NCBI RefSeq assembly: GCF_026625765.1
Contig: NZ_CP113062.1
Location: forward strand, 1,054,001-1,118,000
Source: Frigoribacterium sp. SL97
GTDB taxonomy: Bacteria > Actinomycetota > Actinomycetes > Actinomycetales > Microbacteriaceae
Reading direction: 5' to 3'
Length of the DNA stretch: 64,000 bases
Shown: piece after piece, positions 58,033 to 64,000 of the stretch
Position numbering within the stretch: position 1 is the stretch's first letter
Layout: the number at the start of each line of letters is the position of its first letter
Position numbers and translations under genes: made by a program
Notes under the pieces: generated by a model
The model's input: the letters and a program-made list of their open reading frames with translations, nothing else
Databases searched by the model: none
What the model was told of the DNA's origin: nothing

Positions 58033-59568
58033 TCAGGCCTTGCCGACCTCGAGCTCGACGACCGCCCACGAGAGGGCGGGCAGGCGGAGGCGCGCGGTGC
58101 CGCCGTCGACCGTGACGCCGGTCAGCGGCACGAGGCCCACGGTGTCCTGCGCGTTCTCGGTGTTGGACGAGAAGCGGTCGCCGCCCTCGGGGACGGCCAG
58201 GACCTCGGCGCGGGTGACGCGCCCGCCGCTGAAGCCGCGCAGGGCGACCTCGACGTCGGCCGCCTCGTCGAGCCCGCGGTTGGCGAGGAAGAACGCGACC
58301 GTGCCGGCCTCCTCGTCGTAGGTGGCGCTGACGTCGACCAGGTCGGCGTCGCCGTACTTCTCGGTGTCGACCTTGTCGCTCGTGACGAGGGTGCGCAGGA
58401 TCTGCCCGGTGGCGAGCGCGGCCATGCGGGCGAACGGCCAGAAGATCGACTGACGCCACGCGGGCCCGCCGGCCTCGCTGCGGATCGGCGCGATGACGTT
58501 GACGAGCTGCGCCTGGTTGGCGATCTTGACCCGGTCGCCGTGACGCAGCAGCGAGTTGAGGAAGGTGCCGACCACGACCGCGTCGGTGACGTTGTACTGG
58601 TCCTCGATCAGCCGGGGGTGCTCGCGCCAGCCCTTCGACACGTTGTGCGGCTGGTCGTCCGAGTCGAGGCCCGTCTGGTACCAGACGTTCCACTCGTCGA
58701 ACGAGATGTCGACCTGCTTCGTGTGCTTGCCGGCGGCCTTGACGCCGTCGATCGTCGACACGACCTCCTCGATGAACGCGTCCATGTCGACGGCCGTCGC
58801 GAGGAAGCTCTTCGCGTCGCCGTCGTGCTCCTGGTAGTAGGCGTGCATCGACACGTAGTCGACCTCGTCGTAGGCGTGCGTCAGGACCTCGTGCTCCCAG
58901 GTGCCGAAGGTGGGCATGCCGCGGCCCGAGCTGCCGACGGCGACCAGCTCGATCGAGTCGTCGACGAACTTCATGGCCTTGGCGGCCTCCTGGGCGAGGC
59001 GGCCGTACTCGGTGGCCGTCTTGTGGCCGATCTGCCACGGGCCGTCGAGCTCGTTGCCGAGGCACCAGAGCTTGATGTCGAAGGGGTCCTTGGCGCCGTT
59101 GGCGATGCGGCGGTCGCTCAGCGCGGTGCCGCCGGGGTGGTTGGCGTACTCGACGAGCTCCCGGGCGGCGTCGACGCCCCGGGTGCCGAGGTTGACGGCC
59201 TCCATCACCTCGGTGCCGGCCAGCTTCGACCACGCGACGAACTCGTGCAGGCCGAAGGCGTTGGTCTCGACGGTGTGCCAGGCGCCGTCGAGGCGACGGG
59301 GGCGCTGGTCGACCGGGCCGACGCCGTCCTCCCAGTTGTACCCCGAGACGAAGTTGCCGCCGGGGTAGCGGATGACGGTGGCGCCGAGCTCCTTGGTGAG
59401 GTCGAGGACGTCCTGGCGGAAGCCGTTCTCGTCGGCGGTGGGGTGACCGGGTTCGTAGATGCCGGTGTAGACGCAGCGGCCCATGTGCTCGACGAACGAG
59501 CCGAACAGGCGGCGGGGGACCGGGCCGATGGTGAACTCGCGGTCGACGGTGATGCGGGCGGTGGACAT
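58033..59568 (-). CDS. GH51 alpha-L-arabinofuranosidase
   Basis: A 511-residue cytosolic arabinofuranosidase. The N-terminus has GPVPRRLFGSFVEHMGRCVYTGIYEPGHP. Acid/base Glu is in WCLGNELDGPWQ, nucleophile Glu in ISFDEWNVWY. The barrel is followed by a beta-sandwich from about residue 400 (VDVSATYDEEAG onward). It releases arabinose from imported arabino-oligosaccharides. AGGAGA precedes the ATG at 59568. Last gene of an importer operon on the same strand. Confidence 0.92.
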   Translation of the reverse strand: MSTARITVDREFTIGPVPRRLFGSFVEHMGRCVYTGIYEPGHPTADENGFRQDVLDLTKELGATVIRYPGGNFVSGYNWEDGVGPVDQRPRRLDGAWHTVETNAFGLHEFVAWSKLAGTEVMEAVNLGTRGVDAARELVEYANHPGGTALSDRRIANGAKDPFDIKLWCLGNELDGPWQIGHKTATEYGRLAQEAAKAMKFVDDSIELVAVGSSGRGMPTFGTWEHEVLTHAYDEVDYVSMHAYYQEHDGDAKSFLATAVDMDAFIEEVVSTIDGVKAAGKHTKQVDISFDEWNVWYQTGLDSDDQPHNVSKGWREHPRLIEDQYNVTDAVVVGTFLNSLLRHGDRVKIANQAQLVNVIAPIRSEAGGPAWRQSIFWPFARMAALATGQILRTLVTSDKVDTEKYGDADLVDVSATYDEEAGTVAFFLANRGLDEAADVEVALRGFSGGRVTRAEVLAVPEGGDRFSSNTENAQDTVGLVPLTGVTVDGGTARLRLPALSWAVVELEVGKA

Positions 59569-59655
59569 GGGTCTCCTAGGTGAGGGGATCGGCGTGCGTG
59601 TGGTGGGGACGAGGAGGCGCGGTGCGGCAGGGCGGTCGCGTCCGGGGCGGTCGGA

Positions 59656-60567
59656 TCACTGACCTCCGAACCCGGTGGTCGAGATGCCCTTGATGATCTG
59701 CCGCTGGAAGAACAGGAACACGAGGATGAGCGGCAGGGCCGCGAGGACCGCGGCGGCCATGTTCTGCGCGTACTGGATGCCGTAGGCGCTCTCGATGGTC
59801 TGCAGGCCGACCGGCAGGGTGAGCAGCGACGCGTCGTTCGTGACGATGAACGGCCACAGGAAGTTGTTCCAGGCGCCGATGAACACGAAGATCGACACCG
59901 CGCCGAGGATGGGGCGCGACAGCGGTAGCAGGATCGTGAAGAAGACCCGGATGCGTCCCGCGCCGTCGACGCGGGCGGCGTCCTCGAGCTCGATCGGCAC
60001 CTGGTCGAAGAACTTCTTCAGCACGAACACCATCGCCGGGGCGATCGCCTGCGGCAGGATGATGCCCCAGTACGTGTCGACCATGTCGAAGGCGAGCATC
60101 TGGTAGAACAGCGGCACGATCAGCACCTGCGGCGGGATGATGATCGACGCGATCGTCGCGACGTACAGCCACTTCTTGCCGCGGAAGTCGAGGCGCGAGA
60201 AGGCGTAGGCGACGAGGGCCGAGGTGGCCACGACGATCAGCGTGATGACGATCGAGGTGAACAGGCTGTTGAACAGCCACACCGGGATGTTGCCCTGTTC
60301 GAGCACCCCGCGGTAGGCGTCCAGCGTGAAGCCGCCGGCCGGGATCCAGGTCTGCGGCGTCGCCGCGGCGTCGGTCTCGCTCTTGAACGAGGTGGCGAGC
60401 GACCACAGGAACGGCAGCAGCCAGAGGACGGCGAGCACGACCAGGATGGCCACGCTGATCACGGCCATGGGGCCGAACGGCTTCTGGCCGGGTTTGTGGC
60501 CCTTCCGGCCCCGGCCGGCGGTGGGGGCCCGCAGGTCGGACGTGGGGGCGAGGGCGGGGGCGGTCAT
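59656..60567 (-). CDS. Carbohydrate ABC transporter permease (MalG type)
   Basis: A 303-residue inner-membrane permease with six helices after a basic N-terminus (about 1-30). The EAA loop reads ELEDAARVDGAGRIRVFFTILLPLSRP. The helix before it holds FYQMLAFDMVDTYWGIILPQA. It pairs with the upstream permease and would need an ATPase not encoded here. ATG at 60567 overlaps the stop of that gene (ATGA), so translation is coupled. Confidence 0.9.
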   Translation of the reverse strand: MTAPALAPTSDLRAPTAGRGRKGHKPGQKPFGPMAVISVAILVVLAVLWLLPFLWSLATSFKSETDAAATPQTWIPAGGFTLDAYRGVLEQGNIPVWLFNSLFTSIVITLIVVATSALVAYAFSRLDFRGKKWLYVATIASIIIPPQVLIVPLFYQMLAFDMVDTYWGIILPQAIAPAMVFVLKKFFDQVPIELEDAARVDGAGRIRVFFTILLPLSRPILGAVSIFVFIGAWNNFLWPFIVTNDASLLTLPVGLQTIESAYGIQYAQNMAAAVLAALPLILVFLFFQRQIIKGISTTGFGGQ

Positions 60568-61538
60568 TTCTGGGCTCCCTTGCGGTTGCGGGCCGTGATG
60601 CTGAACTGCGCGATCGAGATGACGACGATGACCGCAAAGAAGATGTACGAGATCGCCGACGAGTAGCCGAAGCGGTAGCCGGTGAAGCCGGTGTCGAAGA
60701 TGTACTGCACGGCCGAGCGGGTGCTTCCCGCCGGTCCGCCGGTGGTCATCTGGTAGATCTGGTCGAAGACCTTCAGCGAGGCGAGCACCTGGAGGATGAC
60801 GATCAGGCCGGTGGTCGGGCCGAGCTGCGGGATGGTGATCGACAGCAGCGACCGCCAGCGTCCGGCGCCGTCGAGCGACGCGGCCTCGTACTGCTGGTCG
60901 GGGATGTTCTGCAGGGCGGCGAGGTACAGCAGGAAGTTGAAGCCGACCGTCCACCAGACGGTGGTCGCGACCACGGCGATCATGGCGGTGTCGGGGTCCT
61001 GCAGCCAGGCGGGTTGCGGCAGCCCCAGTGTGCCGAGCACGTTGTTGATCGGGCCGAGGGTGGGGCTGTAGAGCTGGATCCAGAACAGCGAGACGACCGT
61101 CGAGGCGAGCAGGTACGGCAGGAAGAAGCTCAGCCGCCAGAGCCACTGACCCGGCAGCCCGGTGTTGACGAGGATGGCGAGCACCAGCGCGACGACGACG
61201 AGCGGGATCGTGCTGAGCACCGTGAACCACAGCGTGTTGAGCATCGAACGCCACATGTCGCCGTCGGCGAAGGCCTCGGCGTAGTTGGCGACGCCGATCA
61301 GCTCGCCGCCCTGGCCGGTCAGGCTCTGGCCGGTGAAGCTCAGGTAGAAGCCGTGGAGCAGCGGCCAGACCAGGAACACCGCGAAGAGCACGGTGAACGG
61401 AGCGGCGAAGCCCCAGCCGATGCGGTTGTCGGAGGGGCCGGTCCGCTTGCGGGAGGCGCGGCTGCGGTCGGTCGCGCGGGCGTCGGACCGCGCGCGCTCG
61501 GCGGTGGCCCGGGGGGCCTTGACCGTGGTGGAGGTCAC
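60564..61538 (-). CDS. Carbohydrate ABC transporter permease (MalF type)
   Basis: A 324-residue permease with a charged N-terminal tail of about 40 residues (RSDARATDRSRASRKR) and six helices starting at WGFAAPFTVLFAVFLVWP. The EAA loop reads YEAASLDGAGRWRSLLSITIPQLGP. It is partner of the MalG-type protein. GTG at 61538 has AAGGAG eight bases upstream. Confidence 0.9.
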   Translation of the reverse strand: MTSTTVKAPRATAERARSDARATDRSRASRKRTGPSDNRIGWGFAAPFTVLFAVFLVWPLLHGFYLSFTGQSLTGQGGELIGVANYAEAFADGDMWRSMLNTLWFTVLSTIPLVVVALVLAILVNTGLPGQWLWRLSFFLPYLLASTVVSLFWIQLYSPTLGPINNVLGTLGLPQPAWLQDPDTAMIAVVATTVWWTVGFNFLLYLAALQNIPDQQYEAASLDGAGRWRSLLSITIPQLGPTTGLIVILQVLASLKVFDQIYQMTTGGPAGSTRSAVQYIFDTGFTGYRFGYSSAISYIFFAVIVVISIAQFSITARNRKGAQK

Positions 61539-61590
61539 AGATCGACTCCTTCGTCGTCGTGATGGTCGGGTCGTGCGGAGGGGGAGGAGG

Positions 61591-61686
61591 GCGGTGTCGG
61601 GCGGACGGGGCGGCGGTGCCGTGTCGGCGTGGGGGAGGGCGGTGTCGGGCGGACGGGGCGGCGGTGCCGTGTCGGCGTGGGGGAGG
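61591..61686. repeat. 48-base tandem duplication before the binding-protein gene's end
   Basis: Two perfect 48-base units (61591-61638, 61639-61686) lie in the spacer between the binding protein (stop 61696) and the permease start. The spacing could change the ratio of the two proteins. Confidence 0.85.
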
Positions 61687-61695
61687 GCACGACGG

Positions 61696-63081
61696 TCACA
61701 CCGGAGCCGGCCGCGACAGCTGTGTGTTGACTCGCGCGACGAACCGGCGCATGCCGTCGGCCGCGTCGTCCTTGGCGAGGATCACGGACTGGATCGAGTC
61801 GAGGAAGTACGTCTGGAAGTCCGAGCCCGAGCCGGTGAACCAGGCGGGCGGGTCGTAGTTCAGGTAGTCCGCCGCCTCGGCGTAGTTCGCCTGCGGTCGC
61901 AGCTCGGCGTACTCGGGGCTCTCGACGATCGGCAGGTAGGCCGGGATGTGCCCGGCCGCGGCCCACGAGATGGAGTCCTTCAGGATGGTCGAGACCATCT
62001 TGTAGACGTCCTCCCGCTTGACGTCGTCGACCTCGCTCTGCCTCGGCAGCACGAACGCGTGCGAGTCGGCGTAGACGGCCGGCGTGCCGAAGAGCGTCGG
62101 GATGATGCTGCCGTCGAACGGGATGCCCGCGTTCTCGGCGCTCGGGACCTCCCACACGCCGGTGAAGAGCATGCCGCTCTCGCCGCTGACGAACTCGGCG
62201 ATGCCCGACTGGATGTCGCTGGCCGTGGCCATCGCCGTGCCGTCGGTGAGCTGCTGCATGAACTGGAGCGCGGTGACGGCGGCCTGCTCGTCGTACTCGA
62301 CCGTGCCGCCCTCCTTCAGCACCATGTCGGCGCCCTGCTGCTTGTAGAACGTGTAGAACATGCGCCACAGCTGGGCGCCGTCGTTGAGGTAGCCCCACGA
62401 GGCGCCGTGCTTGCCGGTCACCTGCTGCATGGCGTTCGCGACCTCGAGGAACTGCTCGGGGCTGGTGATCTCGACGAGCTTGCCGTCGGGGCCGAGGGCA
62501 CCCGCCTGGGCGGCGATGTCGGTGTTGTACAGCAGGATGAACGGGTGCGAGTCGAGCGCGACCGAGTAGAGGTCGCCGCCGTTGAAGCCCTTCTTCCACA
62601 CGGCCTCGGCGAAGTCCTGTTCGCGGACGCCGTACGACGCGAGCTTCTCGACGTCCCACGGGTCGAGCAGGCCGCCGGGGGCGTAGCCGGGCACGCGCGA
62701 GGCGTGCATGATCGCGACGTCCGGCGCGCGACCGCCGGCCGAGGCCATGGCGAGCTTCGTGTAGTACGGCGTGCCCCAGGCGAGCACGGTCTGCGTCGCG
62801 TGGAACCCCGGGTTCTGCTCGTTGGCCTGGTCGATCAGCGCCGACATCTTGATGCCGTCACCGCCGCTGAGCAGGTGCCAGAACTTCAGCTGCGCGACGT
62901 CCGTGCCCGAGCCGGTGACCGCCCCGGGCGCACAGCCCGAGAGGCCCGTGGCGACGAACGCCCCGCCGACGAGGGCGGCGGAGCCGAGCAACATGCTGCG
63001 GCGGCTGAGGCCGCGGGGGGTGGCGGTGCCGGAGGTGGTGCCCGGTCGCGGTGCCGGGGTCGTCCGATGGTTCTCGGTCAT
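61696..63081 (-). CDS. Sugar ABC transporter substrate-binding lipoprotein
   Basis: A 461-residue family 1 extracellular binding protein. The N-terminus has a twin-arginine-like LSRRSMLLGSAAL, a hydrophobic stretch and the lipobox LSGC (about residue 50). Then QLKFWHLLSGGDG, ALIDQANEQNPGFH, LDSHPFILLYNTDI and FTGVWEVPS. It would bind arabinosides or arabino-oligosaccharides, judged from the GH51 gene. AAGGAG lies before the ATG at 63081. First gene of the import operon, after its own promoter. Confidence 0.9.
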   Translation of the reverse strand: MTENHRTTPAPRPGTTSGTATPRGLSRRSMLLGSAALVGGAFVATGLSGCAPGAVTGSGTDVAQLKFWHLLSGGDGIKMSALIDQANEQNPGFHATQTVLAWGTPYYTKLAMASAGGRAPDVAIMHASRVPGYAPGGLLDPWDVEKLASYGVREQDFAEAVWKKGFNGGDLYSVALDSHPFILLYNTDIAAQAGALGPDGKLVEITSPEQFLEVANAMQQVTGKHGASWGYLNDGAQLWRMFYTFYKQQGADMVLKEGGTVEYDEQAAVTALQFMQQLTDGTAMATASDIQSGIAEFVSGESGMLFTGVWEVPSAENAGIPFDGSIIPTLFGTPAVYADSHAFVLPRQSEVDDVKREDVYKMVSTILKDSISWAAAGHIPAYLPIVESPEYAELRPQANYAEAADYLNYDPPAWFTGSGSDFQTYFLDSIQSVILAKDDAADGMRRFVARVNTQLSRPAPV

Positions 63082-63112
63082 CTTCACTCCTTCGTGATGC
63101 GTGACGAGAGCG

Positions 63113-63141
63113 ACTATTCCATCGTTGTAACGGATGCGCAA
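63113..63141 (-). promoter_or_regulatory. Promoter with LacI-type operator for the arabinoside operon
   Basis: On the minus strand TTGCGC (63141-63136) and AATAGT (63118-63113) are 17 bases apart. The spacer holds the operator-like inverted repeat CGTT-GT-AACG (63124-63133) with outer CATC/GATG (63120-63136). A LacI protein bound here would block RNA polymerase. The regulator gene lies directly upstream. Confidence 0.65.
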
Positions 63142-63215
63142 GAGGTTTCCGGCACACCGCCAGCACAGGGCCACAGCGCCAGGCTTTCTTCCGGCGTCGT
63201 GCCCCTCTCGTGGTG

Positions 63216-64000
63216 TCAGGCGCGGCCGCGGGTGCTGGCGCGCACGACGATCTCGTGGGGGACGATCACGAGTTCGGCCGCGCCCTGCCGGTCGGCGATG
63301 CGGGCCGCGAGCAGTTCGAGGGTGCGGTCGACGAAGAGGCGCTTGTCGAAGGTGACGGTCGTCAGCGGCGGCACGGAGAACCTCCCGTCGACGATGTCGT
63401 CGAAACCGGCGACCGCGACGTCGTCGGGCACCCGCAGGCCCGCCGACGTCAGCGCGCTGACGGCGCCGATGGCGAGCGAGTCGGTGAAGCAGAAGATCGC
63501 GTCGGGCCGGTCGCCGCGCTCGACGGCCGCCCGGACGACCGAGAAGGCGTCGGCCGAGGTCCACTCCGGGCACGAGTACTGCAGCGCGTGGTCGAGGGGC
63601 AGGCCGGCCTCGGCCATGGCCTGCTCGAAGCCGCGGGTGCGGGCGCGGGCCGTGGCCGTGTCGAACTCGCCGGCCGAGTCGCCGAGGGTCGCGATGCGGC
63701 GGTGTCCGGCGGCGATCAGGTGGGCCGTCATGTCGCGGGCCGCGGCGACGCTGTCGACCCGCACCTGGTCGACGAGGGTCTGCTCGACCTCGCCGATGAC
63801 GACGACGGGCGGCAGCGAGTCGGTGGCCCCGGTGCCGGTGCCGGAGCCGCTGCCGGCGGACGACAGGGCGCTGGCGTCGAGCGTGATCGGGTTGAGGACG
63901 AGGCCGTCGACGAGGTGTTCCTTGCCGCGCGAGAGCAGCTCGCCCTCGCGTTCGGGCCGAGAGCCGGTCTGCTCGAGCTGGATCGACCAGCCGCGCTCGT
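63216..64000 (-). CDS. LacI family regulator, N-terminus cut by window edge
   Basis: The frame is open from the right window edge to the stop at 63216, giving 261 visible codons. The helix-turn-helix lies outside. The ligand domain is typical: VDGLVLNPIT, TAHLIAAGHRRIATLGDSAGEFDTATAR, AIFCFTDSLAIGAVSALTSAGLRVPDDVAVAGFDD, FSVPPLTTVTFDK and ALVIVPHEIVVRAST-like end. A Ser/Gly/Thr stretch at 63835-63870 (DNA) is an insert. It likely senses arabinose or an arabinoside and represses the downstream operon. Confidence 0.88.
   Translation of the reverse strand, partial: ERGWSIQLEQTGSRPEREGELLSRGKEHLVDGLVLNPITLDASALSSAGSGSGTGTGATDSLPPVVVIGEVEQTLVDQVRVDSVAAARDMTAHLIAAGHRRIATLGDSAGEFDTATARARTRGFEQAMAEAGLPLDHALQYSCPEWTSADAFSVVRAAVERGDRPDAIFCFTDSLAIGAVSALTSAGLRVPDDVAVAGFDDIVDGRFSVPPLTTVTFDKRLFVDRTLELLAARIADRQGAAELVIVPHEIVVRASTRGRA

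Noticed and set aside
19219..61686. CRISPR array
   Set aside because: The tandem repeats at 17218, 19219, 55837 and 61591 are adjacent direct duplications without unique spacers, and no cas genes are present.

Overview
The window is a high-GC actinobacterial chromosome segment with the look of a Microbacteriaceae genome (Frigoribacterium/Curtobacterium/Rathayibacter-like). This rests on base composition, protein families, the class Ib nrdHIEF cluster, the galU-rimJ-glpR synteny, a sortase-E-type LAxTG surface protein and abundant leaderless promoters. No species call is possible. There is no prophage, integron, CRISPR array or complete insertion sequence, and most of it reads as core or niche-adaptation chromosome.

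Layout. 1-6.3 kb: a cut-off gene, a UvrA-like ATPase, a stress-type SDR, a DUF1801 protein, a DUF4396 membrane protein and an ECF sigma factor. 6.3-9.3 kb: a lipoprotein, a VanZ-like protein, a secreted double SnoaL-like protein and a small membrane protein. 9.5-14.9 kb: an 1811-residue repeat-built cell-wall protein. 15.2-19 kb: an MFS exporter, a glutaredoxin-like protein, a DUF6314 protein and a TerC transporter. 19.3-22 kb: a citrulline/ornithine-to-proline unit (CtlX and ornithine cyclodeaminase) divergent from an Lrp regulator. 22-25 kb: an epimerase-like SDR, a sulfurtransferase, a YegP protein, a probable 6C small RNA and an orphan OrfA-like DNA-binding protein. 25.2-29.2 kb: a 1255-residue helicase-like protein whose Walker residues are missing, coupled to a small ORF. 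29.3-33.9 kb: mscL, an FmdB protein, 5-FCL, galU, rimJ, glpR/sepX and tRNA-Ala. 34-42 kb: a DUF4352 gene with a premature stop, a methyltransferase, a TetR/beta-glucosidase pair, an epimerase and a flavin reductase. 42.7-49 kb: a Ski2-like helicase, an SDR, RNase HI, an aldo/keto reductase and an MFS protein. 49.2-53.3 kb: nrdHIEF with NrdR and DnaA boxes. 53.4-57.9 kb: kynureninase coupled to an amidohydrolase, a methyltransferase and an FMN reductase. 58-64 kb: an arabinoside-use operon (GH51, two permeases, a binding protein and a LacI regulator that runs off the window).

Cooperating sets: CtlX makes ornithine for the cyclodeaminase under likely Lrp control; the LacI regulator sits upstream of its ABC importer and arabinofuranosidase; NrdH and NrdI feed the NrdEF reductase; the TetR protein faces the beta-glucosidase.

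Two genome-wide habits stand out. First, many genes start 6-7 bases after a TANNNT -10 box, so their mRNAs should be leaderless, and this settles several start codons. Second, the 11-mer AGGAGGCGCGG and its complement occur 19 times by my reading, mostly between genes and often as inverted pairs in terminators, much as DNA uptake sequences do in Neisseria. Larger palindromic repeats (arms of about 23-26 bases) also recur at 3' ends of genes.
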